A stretch of DNA of 64,000 bases from Aurantiacibacter sp. MUD11 (GTDB taxonomy: Bacteria; Pseudomonadota; Alphaproteobacteria; Sphingomonadales; Sphingomonadaceae), in the NCBI RefSeq assembly GCF_026967575.1, contig NZ_CP114054.1, forward strand, positions 1,860,001 to 1,924,000, given 5' to 3'. Both the position numbers and the translations under genes were made by a program. Positions within the stretch are counted from its first letter, which is position 1. Each line of letters opens with the position of its first letter. This document shows positions 35,117 through 44,000 of the stretch, in pieces. Under the pieces are notes generated by a model. The model was not told the origin of the DNA. It saw only the letters and a list, made by a program, of their open reading frames with translations, and ran no database searches.

Positions 35117-36925
35117 CTACTCGGCTTCCTCGGCAATCCAGGCATCCACCTGCTCTTCCAAGATGGACAAAGGTACCGGGCCATTGGCCAGCACCAGTTC
35201 GTGGAATTCGCGAATGTCGAAGTCGTCGCCCAGCGCGGTGCGCGCACGCTCGCGCAGCTCCATGATCTTCAGCTTGCCGATCATGTAGGCCGTGGCCTGG
35301 CCGGGATAGACGATGTAGCGCTCGATCGCCTTGCGGATGTCGCCTTCGGGATTGGGCGTATTCTCGGTGAGATAGGCAATCGCCTCCTCCCGGCTCCAGC
35401 GCTTGTGATGGATGCCGGTGTCGACCACCAGGCGGCAGGCGCGCCACAGCTCCATCTGCAGGCGGCCGAAATCGGAATAGGGATCGGTGTAGAAGCCCAT
35501 GTCCTTGCCGAGCTCTTCCGAATAGAGGCCCCAGCCCTCGGTATAGGCGGTGAAGCCGCCATAGCGGCGGAAGGGCGGCAATTCGCCCAGCCCGGTCTGG
35601 ATGGCGCGCTGCAAGTGGTGGCCCGGCACGCCTTCGTGATAGGCCAGCGCCTCCAGCTCGTTCCGGCTCATCGCGTTCAGATCGTAGAGATTGACGTAAT
35701 AGGTGCCGGGGCGCGAGCCGTCGGTGGCCGGCGACTGGTAAAAGGCCTTGCCCGCGCTCTGCTCGCGGAAGGCCTCCACCGGCTTCACCTGCAATTCGTA
35801 TTCCGGCAGCGTGATGAAGTAGTCCGGCAGGCGCGCTTCCATCGCGCTCATCACCGCGTCGACCTCCGCCAGGTAGTCCTCGCGGCTGGTATGGTAGAAA
35901 CGCGGGTCGCTGCGGGTGAACTCGAAGAAATCCTGCAGGCTGCCCTCGAAGCCGACCTGCGCCATGATCGCGCGCATCTCGTTGTGGATGCGCTCCACTT
36001 CGCGCAAGCCGATGTTGTGGATCTGGTCCGCGGTCAGGTCGGTCGTGGTGTAGTATTCCAGCAGCGCATCGTAGTATTCCGCGCCCTGCGGGAAGCGCCA
36101 GATGCCATCGTCGGTGGGCGCCATTGCCTGCTGGCGCTCCATCTCGGCAAGCAGGCGCGTGTAGGCCGGCGCCGCGTGCTGCGCCCAAGCCGCCTCGGCA
36201 TCGGCCACCAGTGCAGCCTCCTCCGCATCGCCCAGTTCGAGCGCCGCAACCTCGCTGCGGAAATCCGCCAGCACGGCATTGTCCATGCCGGCATCGAGGA
36301 TGTTGCGGATGTCGGACAGGACATAGGGATAGACCCAGTCGGGCGGCATCACGCCATTGTCCGCCCGCCCCGCGGAACGGGCGGCCAGCGTATCGAGCAG
36401 CGGCCCGATGCCGGCGATCCGCTCGACATAGGCGCGCGCATGGTCGGCGTTCTGCACGGCGTGGGTGTTGATGAGGAAGGCGGGAATGTCGCTCTGCTCG
36501 CCATTCATCTGGTCGAAGAACCAGCCGTAATCCTCGAACGGGTCGAGCGAGGCGGAGCGTGCCGCGGTTTCCTCGAACAGGCGGTAGGACAGCTGGTCCT
36601 CCGGCGAGAGGCTGGCGAAATCGTAATTGTCGCGCATGCGCTGCAGCCATTCGTCGCGCATCTCGTCCCGCGCGTCTTCCGCTTCCTCGCTGCGATCGTT
36701 CCAGCTGCCGTAATCCTCGTCGCGAATCCCGCGATAGGCCTTGGTCTGCGGCGACATGGCAAGCTGCGCCTGGTTATATTGCTCGAAAAACTCGCCGAGA
36801 CTGGCGGGCACCGGCGCTTCGGCCGCGGCAGTCGTCGCCGGCGCTTCGGCATAGGAGGAAGCACAGCCCGCCAAGAGCAGGGCAGTTGCAAGAGCAGTGG
36901 TTAGACGAAATTTAGAAGAGTTCAT
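35117..36925 (-). CDS. DUF885-family lipoprotein, probable metallohydrolase
   Basis: A 602-residue lipoprotein with lipobox LLLAGC (Cys22 from the ATG at 36925, chosen because it opens the signal peptide). The DUF885 domain covers most of the rest. The zinc-binding-like motif is YHEGVPGHHLQ, with EGWGLYSEELG downstream, both hallmarks of this family of likely peptidases. The C-terminus has YPGQATAYMIGKLKI. An intrinsic terminator on the same strand lies 62 bp upstream of the start. Confidence 0.87.
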   Translation of the reverse strand: MNSSKFRLTTALATALLLAGCASSYAEAPATTAAAEAPVPASLGEFFEQYNQAQLAMSPQTKAYRGIRDEDYGSWNDRSEEAEDARDEMRDEWLQRMRDNYDFASLSPEDQLSYRLFEETAARSASLDPFEDYGWFFDQMNGEQSDIPAFLINTHAVQNADHARAYVERIAGIGPLLDTLAARSAGRADNGVMPPDWVYPYVLSDIRNILDAGMDNAVLADFRSEVAALELGDAEEAALVADAEAAWAQHAAPAYTRLLAEMERQQAMAPTDDGIWRFPQGAEYYDALLEYYTTTDLTADQIHNIGLREVERIHNEMRAIMAQVGFEGSLQDFFEFTRSDPRFYHTSREDYLAEVDAVMSAMEARLPDYFITLPEYELQVKPVEAFREQSAGKAFYQSPATDGSRPGTYYVNLYDLNAMSRNELEALAYHEGVPGHHLQRAIQTGLGELPPFRRYGGFTAYTEGWGLYSEELGKDMGFYTDPYSDFGRLQMELWRACRLVVDTGIHHKRWSREEAIAYLTENTPNPEGDIRKAIERYIVYPGQATAYMIGKLKIMELRERARTALGDDFDIREFHELVLANGPVPLSILEEQVDAWIAEEAE

Positions 36926-36987
36926 GGCGACCATCCGTTTGATTCTCGACGGCTGGTTAACGGATGCTTCGGGACAACAAAAGACAG

Positions 36988-37023
36988 AAAAAAAGGGCGG
37001 CCGTCCGTACTGGAGGCCGCCCT
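36988..37023 (-). terminator. Strong intrinsic terminator upstream of the DUF885 gene
   Basis: On the minus strand AGGGCGGCC (37023-37015) pairs with GGCCGCCCT (37002-36994) around a 12-nt loop, then seven T residues follow. This is a textbook Rho-independent terminator, but no annotated minus-strand gene lies upstream of it, only 203 bp of non-coding DNA before pyrD on the other strand. Confidence 0.85.
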
Positions 37024-37099
37024 GTCATAGTCGAGAACTCGCAGCGCATCGCGCATTGAGCCCTTCGGGTCGCGGCATCGGGTTAGACGAGGTGATTTT
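36988..37099 (-). ncRNA. Candidate small RNA or attenuated leader, about 112 nt
   Basis: In the 301-bp gap between the DUF885 start and pyrD, the minus strand has a TACAAT -10-like box (37111-37106) in an AT-rich stretch, then about 112 nt to the T-run of the terminator. Within it lies a CCC-GAA-GGG hairpin and a 17-codon frame (starts MPRPEGLNARC) whose TGA is 3 nt before the terminator stem. That frame lacks a ribosome binding site. A free-standing sRNA or a DUF885 attenuator are both possible. The rest of the gap holds no gene I can support. Confidence 0.4.
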
Positions 37100-37226
37100 C
37101 CGCCTATTGTATGAACACGACATTTTGCGCGAATATTTTGTATCGACTTGTATTAAAATTGTAGCTTGGGCCGGCTTTTCCCAAGGGGGATTGCGCTCGG
37201 GTGCGTGATGCTGCCAAGGGCGACGC

Positions 37227-38258
37227 ATGGTCTATTCCCTCGTTCGCCCGCTGTTGTTCCGCTTCGATGCCGAACGCGCGCACGGCTTTGCCATCAAGGC
37301 GCTGAAACTCATGCCGCGCGGCAAGCCCGCGCCGCTGAGCGGTCCGCTCGCCACCGAGGTTGCCGGCATCCAATTCCCCAATCCGGTCGGCATGGCTGCC
37401 GGATTCGACAAGGATGCCGAGGTTGCCGATGCCCTGCTGGGATTGGGCTTCGGCTTCGTCGAGGTGGGCTCCATCACGCCGCGCCCGCAAGCCGGCAATC
37501 CGAAACCGCGCCTGTTCCGACTGGAAGAGGACCGCGCGGTCATCAACCGCATGGGGTTCAACAATGGCGGGGCCGAAGCTGCCGCCGTGCGGGTCGCCTC
37601 TCGCGGAAATCGTCCGGGCGTGATCGGCATCAATATCGGCGCCAACAAGGATAGCGAGGATCGCATCGCCGACTATGCGTCGATGACGCGGATCATGGCG
37701 CCCTATGCCACCTACCTCGCGGTCAACATTTCCAGCCCGAACACGCCGGGCCTGCGCGCGTTACAGGACGAAAGCTCGCTCACCGCGCTACTCGATGCGG
37801 TACTGAAAGCGCGCGGCCCCGACGGTCCGCCGGTCTTCCTGAAAGTCGCGCCGGACCTGCAATCGGCAGATATCGACGCGATCACCCGCATCGCGCTCGA
37901 CCAGCGGCTGGATGCGCTGATTGTCTCCAACACCACCATTTCGCGCCCCGAGCTGCAATCGGCCCATCGCCACGAGACCGGCGGCCTGTCGGGCGCGCCG
38001 CTGAAACCGCTGGCGCTGGAGATGCTGCGCGCCTTTCGCAAGGCGTCGGGCGGCGCGATTCCGCTGGTGGGCGTGGGCGGCATCGCCACGGCAGAGGATG
38101 CCTGGGAGCGCATCCGCGCGGGGGCCAGCCTCGTGCAGCTCTACAGCGCCATGACCTATCGCGGCCCCGGCATAGCCAAGGACATCACCCGCGGTCTGGA
38201 GCAATTGATGCGCCGCGATGGCTTCGCTTCCATTGCCGAAGCGGTAGGAAGCGAATAG
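37227..38258 (+). CDS. pyrD: Dihydroorotate dehydrogenase (quinone), class 2
   Basis: A 343-residue membrane-associated flavoenzyme of pyrimidine synthesis. The N-terminal helices (MVYSLVRPLLFRFDAERAHGF) form the quinone tunnel typical of class 2. The core has FPNPVGMAAGFDKDAEV, VGSITPRPQAGNPKPRLFRL, NRMGFNNGGAEA, VNISSPNTPGLR and ISNTTI-like VSNTTISRP with the catalytic serine region. Length is normal. Confidence 0.96.
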   Translation: MVYSLVRPLLFRFDAERAHGFAIKALKLMPRGKPAPLSGPLATEVAGIQFPNPVGMAAGFDKDAEVADALLGLGFGFVEVGSITPRPQAGNPKPRLFRLEEDRAVINRMGFNNGGAEAAAVRVASRGNRPGVIGINIGANKDSEDRIADYASMTRIMAPYATYLAVNISSPNTPGLRALQDESSLTALLDAVLKARGPDGPPVFLKVAPDLQSADIDAITRIALDQRLDALIVSNTTISRPELQSAHRHETGGLSGAPLKPLALEMLRAFRKASGGAIPLVGVGGIATAEDAWERIRAGASLVQLYSAMTYRGPGIAKDITRGLEQLMRRDGFASIAEAVGSE

Positions 38259-38268
38259 CAGTCCCCTC

Positions 38269-39993
38269 GTGACCTTCTTCCGCCCGATCATCGCCGCCGC
38301 CGTCGCGCTTTCGCTCGGCGCTTGCCAGACCACCACTGCACCCGCGCCGATCGTCCAGACCGGCGTGGTCGAGGCCGCCGATCCGCGTGCCGCCGATGCC
38401 GGGCGCGAGATGCTGCGCCGGGGCGGCAGCGCCACCGATGCCGCCATCGCCGTGATGCTGGCGCTGACCGTGGTCGAACCGCAAAGCTCCGGCATAGGCG
38501 GGGGCGGCTTCATGCTGCGCGCGCTGCCTGATGGCACGATCACCACCTATGACGGCCGCGAGACGGCACCCGCCGCCGCGGGGCCGGACTGGTTCCTCGA
38601 CGAGAACGGCGAACCCTATGCTTCGCGCGAGATCGTGCGCACCGGCCTCAGCGTCGGAGTGCCCGGCAATATCGCGCTCGCCGCCCGCGCCCACGCCGCG
38701 CACGGCCGCCTCGCATGGGCGGAGCTGTTCGAACCCGCCATCGCGCTGGCCGAGGGCTTCGTGATGAACCCGCGCCTGCACCAGTCGCTCGACGGCAGCA
38801 TCGACCGCGCCGGTCTCGACGCCGGGATGCGCGCCACTTTCTACGAGCCGAATGGCGAACCCTTCGCCGTCGGCACCGTGATCCGCCGCCCGGACCTGGC
38901 CGAGACTTTCCGCCGCCTGGCCGCCGAGGGGCCGGATGCCATGTATGGCGAGGAAGCGGCCGAAGCCTTGGCCGCACATGTCGCCGCCAACACGCCGCGC
39001 GCAGCGGGCATGGTCGCTGCCGACATCACCGGCTACGAGGCCAGGGAGCGCGAGGCCGTCTGCGGCTTCTACCGCGCCTATCGCATCTGCTCGATGGGAC
39101 CGCCCACATCCGGCGGCATCATGCTGCTGCAGACGCTGGGCCAGCTGGAGCGCTTCGACCTGTCCGCGCTCGGCCCGCAGTCGGTCGAGTTCTGGCACCT
39201 GTTCCTGCAATCCGAGATGCTCGCCTGGGCCGATCGCGCCGCCTATGCGGCGGACAGCGACTTCGTGCAGGTGCCGACGCAGGCGCTAGTTTCGCCCGAG
39301 TACCTGGCCGGGCGTTCGCAGCTGATCGACCCGGCGCGCGCGGCGGAGAGCTATCCCGCCGGCGATGTCGAGAGCCTGCTCGCCATGCGCGGGCTTGGCC
39401 AGGGGCCGATGGAGCAGGGCACTACCCATTTCGTCGCCGTGGACAGCGAAGGCGCCATGGTCAGCTACACCTCCACCGTGGAAGGCGGCTTCGGCTCCGG
39501 CCTCGCATTCGGTGGCTACCACCTGAACAACGAGCTGACCGATTTCAGCTTCGTCCCCGAGAACGACGGTGTGCCGGTGGCCAACCGGGTGGAAAGCGGC
39601 AAGCGACCGCGCAGCTCCATGTCGCCCACCATCGTATGGGACCCTGACGGCGAGCCCTTCCTCATCATCGGCGGGGCAGGCGGCCCCTTCATCCCGGTAC
39701 AGACCGCGCGTTCCATCATCGGCGTGATCGATTTCGACCTGGCGCTGGAAGACGCTTTTGCGCAGCCCATCGTCATGGGCTTCGGCCCGGTCATCTTCGT
39801 TGAAGAGGGCACCTGGCTTGCCGGGCAGACCGATGCGCTGGCGGCGCTGGGCTACGATAATATCCGCACCGGCCCGCAGCCCTTCGGATCAGTCGGCCAG
39901 GTCGGCGCGCTAAGGGTCGGAGACGAATGGATAACCGCTTACGATCCGCGTTTCCGCGGGCGGATCGAAGCGACGCCGATCATGCTGGACTAG
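38269..39993 (+). CDS. ggt: Gamma-glutamyltransferase-family lipoprotein
   Basis: A 574-residue Ntn hydrolase starting with GTG at 38269. A lipoprotein signal with LSLGAC (Cys19) suggests membrane anchoring. Family motifs: GGSATDAAIAVMLALTVVEPQSSGIGGGGFML, QGTTHF with catalytic Thr385 where self-cleavage is expected, GFGSG near the oxyanion hole, and SSMSPTIV. Members process glutathione or gamma-glutamyl compounds in the periplasm. It follows pyrD by 10 bp. Confidence 0.9.
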   Translation: MTFFRPIIAAAVALSLGACQTTTAPAPIVQTGVVEAADPRAADAGREMLRRGGSATDAAIAVMLALTVVEPQSSGIGGGGFMLRALPDGTITTYDGRETAPAAAGPDWFLDENGEPYASREIVRTGLSVGVPGNIALAARAHAAHGRLAWAELFEPAIALAEGFVMNPRLHQSLDGSIDRAGLDAGMRATFYEPNGEPFAVGTVIRRPDLAETFRRLAAEGPDAMYGEEAAEALAAHVAANTPRAAGMVAADITGYEAREREAVCGFYRAYRICSMGPPTSGGIMLLQTLGQLERFDLSALGPQSVEFWHLFLQSEMLAWADRAAYAADSDFVQVPTQALVSPEYLAGRSQLIDPARAAESYPAGDVESLLAMRGLGQGPMEQGTTHFVAVDSEGAMVSYTSTVEGGFGSGLAFGGYHLNNELTDFSFVPENDGVPVANRVESGKRPRSSMSPTIVWDPDGEPFLIIGGAGGPFIPVQTARSIIGVIDFDLALEDAFAQPIVMGFGPVIFVEEGTWLAGQTDALAALGYDNIRTGPQPFGSVGQVGALRVGDEWITAYDPRFRGRIEATPIMLD

Positions 39994-40006
39994 ACCAAGG
40001 GACACT

Positions 40007-40025
40007 TGCCCGGAACCACCGGGCA
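40007..40025 (+). terminator. Hairpin after ggt
   Basis: TGCCCGG (40007-40013), loop AACCA, CCGGGCA (40019-40025) is a perfect 7-bp stem 13 bp after the ggt stop. No T-run follows, so it is at best a weak terminator or mRNA 3' stabiliser. Confidence 0.35.
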
Positions 40026-40085
40026 GCCTAACCCGCTTGTTAACGAACACCGGCCGGATCAACGGTCGCAGGGGAGAAGGACTGC

Positions 40086-41882
40086 GTGCAGCTCGCCGAT
40101 ATCGACAATGCCCGTAACCTCGTTTCGCTGTTCCTGCAGCGCGCCGACGAGCTGGGCGACAAGCCTTTCCTGACCGCCAAGATCGACGGCACCTGGACGC
40201 CGATCTCCTACGCCGAAGCGGCGCGAATGGTCTGCGTGCTGGCGGAAAAGCTGCGCGGACTTGGTTTGCACGATGGCGACCGCGTGGTCATCGTTTCCGA
40301 GAACCGCCCCGAATGGTGCATCGCCGATCTCGCGATCATGGCGGCGGGTTGCATCACCACGCCCGCCTACACCACCAACACCGTGCGCGATCACTGCCAT
40401 ATCCTCGACGACTCAGGGGCGAGCGCGGTGGTCGTCTCCAACGCCAAGCTGGCGCAGCAGCTGTTCCCGGCCATCATGAAGACCGACAAGGTCCGCAACG
40501 TCGTGGTGATGGAAGGCATCTCCACCGCGCAGTCCGGTTCGTTCGACCTGCATCGCTGGGAGGACATGACCGAAGGGGGCGCCGAAGCAGCGCGCGCCGC
40601 GGTCGAGGCGCGCATGGCCTCGGTCCACCGCGATGACTTGGCCTGTATCATCTACACCAGCGGCACCAGCGGTGCCCCGCGCGGGGTGATGCTTCACCAC
40701 GGTGCGATCCTGCACAATGCCGGTTCGGCAGCGGAACTGCTGAGCCACGAATTCGGCTGGGGCGAGGAACGATTCCTGTCCTTCCTGCCGCTGTCGCACG
40801 CCATGGAACACACGGCAGGCCTCTACCTGCCCATCGGCCTCGGTGCGGACATCTGGTTTGCCGAGGGGCTCGACAAGCTCTCCAGCAATCTCGAGGAAGC
40901 GCAGCCCACCTTCATGATCGTTGTGCCGCGCCTGTTCGAAGTGCTGCGCGAAAAGATGATCAAGACCATCAGCAAGCAGGGCAAGCTGGCCAACTTCCTG
41001 CTCGGCCGCGCCTTGCGACTGGGCGAGAAGCAGGTGGCGGGCAAGGCCGGCCTGCTGTCCAAGCCAGACGAATTGCTGCTGGCGGCAACGCTCCGACCGA
41101 AGATCAAGGAACGCTTCGGCGGACGGATCAAGGCGCTGGTATCGGGCGGCGCGCCGCTCAATCCCGAAGTCGGCGGCTTCTTCCAGGCGATGGGCCTGAC
41201 CATGCTGCAAGGCTATGGCCAGACCGAGAGCGCACCGGTCGTCAGCGTCAACTTACCCAGCGTCGGCATCAAGCTCGACACCGTCGGCCCGCCGCTGCGC
41301 GGGGTCGAGGTGCGGATCGCCGAAGACGGCGAAATCCTGGTGCGCGGCGAGCTGGTTATGAAGGGCTACTGGCAGCGCCCGGAGGATACCGAGCGGACGC
41401 TGCACGGCGGCTGGCTGCACACCGGCGACGTCGGCCATCTCGACGAGAAGGGCCGCATCAAGATCACCGATCGCAAGAAGGACATCATCGTCAACGACAA
41501 GGGCGACAATGTCGCCCCGCAGAAACTGGAAGGCATGCTGACGCTGCAGCCCGAAATCAGCCAGGTGATGGTGGCGGGCGACAAGCGGCCCTACATGGTC
41601 GCGCTGATCGTGCCCGACGCGGAGTGGGCGGTGCAGTGGGCGCGCGAGAACGACGAGAAGTTCGACATGGCCGCGCTGCAGGATTTGCCGGCCTTCCGCA
41701 GCGCCATCAAGGCAGCGATCGACCGCACGAACAAGGACCTCTCGGTGATCGAGAAGATCCGCAAGTTCACCTTCGCGGACGAACCGTTCAGTGTCGACAA
41801 CAACATGATGACGCCGACGATGAAGATCCGCCGCGTGCAGATCCGCGAGACTTACGCGGACCGGCTCGACGCGCTGTATTGA
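40086..41882 (+). CDS. Long-chain fatty acid-CoA ligase (AMP-forming)
   Basis: A 598-residue adenylating enzyme starting with GTG at 40086 behind GGGGAGAAGG. Motifs: YTSGTSGAPRG (from Tyr190), LPLSHAMEH, GYGQTESAPVVS, GWLHTGDVGHLDEKGRIKITDRKKD and a C-terminal catalytic lysine region. It resembles FadD15-like long-chain ligases that feed fatty acids into beta-oxidation or lipid synthesis. The exact chain length cannot be told. Confidence 0.92.
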   Translation: MQLADIDNARNLVSLFLQRADELGDKPFLTAKIDGTWTPISYAEAARMVCVLAEKLRGLGLHDGDRVVIVSENRPEWCIADLAIMAAGCITTPAYTTNTVRDHCHILDDSGASAVVVSNAKLAQQLFPAIMKTDKVRNVVVMEGISTAQSGSFDLHRWEDMTEGGAEAARAAVEARMASVHRDDLACIIYTSGTSGAPRGVMLHHGAILHNAGSAAELLSHEFGWGEERFLSFLPLSHAMEHTAGLYLPIGLGADIWFAEGLDKLSSNLEEAQPTFMIVVPRLFEVLREKMIKTISKQGKLANFLLGRALRLGEKQVAGKAGLLSKPDELLLAATLRPKIKERFGGRIKALVSGGAPLNPEVGGFFQAMGLTMLQGYGQTESAPVVSVNLPSVGIKLDTVGPPLRGVEVRIAEDGEILVRGELVMKGYWQRPEDTERTLHGGWLHTGDVGHLDEKGRIKITDRKKDIIVNDKGDNVAPQKLEGMLTLQPEISQVMVAGDKRPYMVALIVPDAEWAVQWARENDEKFDMAALQDLPAFRSAIKAAIDRTNKDLSVIEKIRKFTFADEPFSVDNNMMTPTMKIRRVQIRETYADRLDALY

Positions 41883-41895
41883 AGGCCGAAGCGGC

Positions 41896-42426
41896 TCAGG
41901 CCGCTTCGGCTTCGATCTTTTCCGGATAGAACCCCGGCTCGCGCTTCGACCAGGCGGGCGCGGTCGCGGCTGCTTCGCTCAGGCTCTGCAGCAGCAGGCG
42001 GCGCCGTTCGGGGCGGATCTGCGGCAGGGCTGCGGCGCCGCAGAAGGCGGCAGGCAGGTAAGGCCGCACGGCAGCACCCAGCAGGCGCTCATAGAGGAAG
42101 CGGTAGGCGGAAAAGCTGTCGAGCTGCTCCAGCGCGAGGTCTTGCGCCGAAATGCGGACCAGCGTGCCGAGGAAGGTCTCGATCTTCTCGAAACTCTCGT
42201 CACCCGGCACCAGCGCGCGCAGGTGCTTCAGTTCGCGATAGGCGAGATACTGGCCGCGAATGGTGCGCTGGTCGTCAGCCGAGCGGCTCCATTCCTTGAA
42301 GGCGTCGCTGCGGCCGAGGGCAATATCGAGCGAACGCTCGATGAATTCCTGCTCGGCTTCGGAGAAACCGGCGAACTCGCGCATCTCCGCGATCGTCAGC
42401 GAGAAACTGGTGGATTCGTGCCCCAT
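41896..42426 (-). CDS. Conserved hypothetical protein, 176 residues
   Basis: A mainly helical, probably cytosolic protein without signal or membrane segments, starting behind GGGGAAGAG. Visible segments include FSLTIAEMREFAGFSEAEQEF, RTIRGQYLAYRELKHLRAL and LEQLDSFSAYRFLYERLLGA. I do not recognise a family. It converges on the acyl-CoA ligase with 13 bp between stops and lies downstream of thiSG. Confidence 0.55.
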   Translation of the reverse strand: MGHESTSFSLTIAEMREFAGFSEAEQEFIERSLDIALGRSDAFKEWSRSADDQRTIRGQYLAYRELKHLRALVPGDESFEKIETFLGTLVRISAQDLALEQLDSFSAYRFLYERLLGAAVRPYLPAAFCGAAALPQIRPERRRLLLQSLSEAAATAPAWSKREPGFYPEKIEAEAA

Positions 42427-42493
42427 GACTGGCTCTTCCCCTGTGGTTCAGGAGAAGGTGTGCGCCAACATGGTTAACATTCCGTTCGCTGTG

Positions 42494-43480
42494 TCAGATC
42501 AGCCCGGCAAGGGGTGAGCTGGGGTCGGCATACTTGCGCCGCCCCATGCGTCCGGCGAGGTAGGCTTCGCGGCCTGCCTCGACCGCCAGCCTCATGGCCC
42601 GGGCCATGCGGATCGGGTCCTTGGCCTCGGCGATGGCGGTGTTCATCAGCACGCCGTCGCAGCCAAGCTCCATGGCGACTGCCGCATCCGACGCGGTGCC
42701 AACACCGGCATCGACCAGCACCGGCACATTGGCGCCTTCCACAATCAGGCGGATCGTGACCTGGTTCTGGATGCCGAGGCCCGAACCGATCGGCGCGCCC
42801 AGCGGCATGATGGCGACGGCGCCGGCGTCTTCCAGCTGTTTGGCGGCAATCGGATCGTCGGTGCAGTAGACCATCGGCTTGAAGCCTTCCTTGGCCAGCA
42901 CTTCACAGGCGCGGATGGTCTCGACCATGTTGGGATAGAGCGTCTTCGCCTCGCCCAGCACCTCCAGCTTCACCAGGTCCCAGCCACCTGCCTCGCGCGC
43001 CAGGCGCAGCGTGCGGATAGCGTCCTCGGCGGTGAAGCAGCCCGCGGTATTGGGCAGGTAGGTGACCTTCTTGGGATCGATATAATCCATCAGCACAGGC
43101 TGGTTCGGGTCGGACACGTTCACCCGGCGCACGGCCACGGTGACGATCTCGGCTCCGGCAGCCTCCACCGCAGCGGCGTTCTGGGCGAAATCCTTGTACT
43201 TGCCCGTGCCCACGATCAGCCGGCTGTTGAAGCGGTGCCCGGCGACCTCCCAGCTATCGTCGTCAGCGCCCGATCCGCCGCCTACGAAATGGACGATCTC
43301 CAGCTGGTCGCCATCGGCCAGCTTGGCTTCCGCCAGCGTTGAGCGCGGGGCGATTTCGCCATTGTGCTCCACCGCGACCTTTTCGGGCTTCAGGCCCAGT
43401 TCGCGGACGAGTTCTGCAATGGTGGTGGCAGGAGTGCGACGCGGGTCGCCGTTGACGGTGAGGGAAATTGAGCTGGTCAT
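42494..43480 (-). CDS. thiG: ThiS-ThiG fusion: sulfur carrier plus thiazole synthase
   Basis: A 328-residue fusion. Residues 1-69 form a ThiS ubiquitin-like domain ([23 protein letters not shown], then [12 protein letters not shown], ending FVGGG), and residues 75-328 form ThiG ([76 protein letters not shown]). Free ThiS needs a C-terminal Gly-Gly thiocarboxylate; here that pair is followed by SGADDDSWE and joined to ThiG. The start ATG at 43480 replaces a longer start at 43492. Confidence 0.92.
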   Translation of the reverse strand: MTSSISLTVNGDPRRTPATTIAELVRELGLKPEKVAVEHNGEIAPRSTLAEAKLADGDQLEIVHFVGGGSGADDDSWEVAGHRFNSRLIVGTGKYKDFAQNAAAVEAAGAEIVTVAVRRVNVSDPNQPVLMDYIDPKKVTYLPNTAGCFTAEDAIRTLRLAREAGGWDLVKLEVLGEAKTLYPNMVETIRACEVLAKEGFKPMVYCTDDPIAAKQLEDAGAVAIMPLGAPIGSGLGIQNQVTIRLIVEGANVPVLVDAGVGTASDAAVAMELGCDGVLMNTAIAEAKDPIRMARAMRLAVEAGREAYLAGRMGRRKYADPSSPLAGLI

Positions 43481-43502
43481 CACCAGCGCCACATAAAGCC
43501 TG

Positions 43503-43871
43503 TCAGGCGTGGCGCAAGTTGAGGATGTGTCCGGTGGCGACCAGCGTCACCCCGATCATCGTCAGCACGGCCTCTTCCACGCCATGCCCCACGGCCAGCG
43601 CGCCGCCCATGAAGGACAGGCCGGTCATGGCGACGACAAAGGGCTTGGCGCGGCGGTGCCGCACGGCGCCAACCCCGATTGCCACGCCGGCAATCACGGT
43701 TGCCAGCAGCAGGCCCCAGCGATGGATATCGGGATCGAGCAGGAAGCCCGCGCCCAGCCCAAGACCGGCGACAAGCACGAGGCCGAGCACGCAGTGCAAC
43801 AGGCACAGCGCGGACAACAGTACGCCAGCGCGGTCCAACCGGCCGCGAATCCAAGGGGAAAGCGATCCCAT
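43503..43871 (-). CDS. MerC-domain membrane protein
   Basis: A 122-residue protein with four hydrophobic helices and the MerC pattern: [16 protein letters not shown] with a cysteine pair in the first helix, then [19 protein letters not shown]. Original MerC moves mercuric ions, but these chromosomal forms are often linked to zinc homeostasis instead; no mer genes are near. It is divergent from ctaA, with a palindrome-like site 10 bp upstream of its start. Confidence 0.8.
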   Translation of the reverse strand: MGSLSPWIRGRLDRAGVLLSALCLLHCVLGLVLVAGLGLGAGFLLDPDIHRWGLLLATVIAGVAIGVGAVRHRRAKPFVVAMTGLSFMGGALAVGHGVEEAVLTMIGVTLVATGHILNLRHA

Positions 43872-43881
43872 GCCGGCTATT

Positions 43882-43895
43882 TATGTAACGTCATA
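43882..43895. promoter_or_regulatory. TATG-N6-CATA inverted repeat upstream of the MerC gene
   Basis: TATGTAACGTCATA (43882-43895) is an inverted repeat TATG-N6-CATA within an AT-rich patch 11 bp upstream of the MerC start codon. Repressor sites of the Fur/Zur type are AT-rich palindromes in similar positions, but this one is too short for a firm call. Confidence 0.25.
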
Positions 43896-44000
43896 TCATT
43901 GCGCAAGTGCTTGCAGGCAACACTCTCGCCCATTTTCCGCAAGACACGGCCTTCGGGATGCCTTGCGCTTTGGCGAACCGCGTTGCACATCGCTGTCGAT

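Noticed and set aside
40031..40048. CtrA-like site CTAA...TTAAC upstream of the acyl-CoA ligase
   Set aside because: The spacing between half-sites is 8 bp and not 7, so it does not fit the CtrA consensus.
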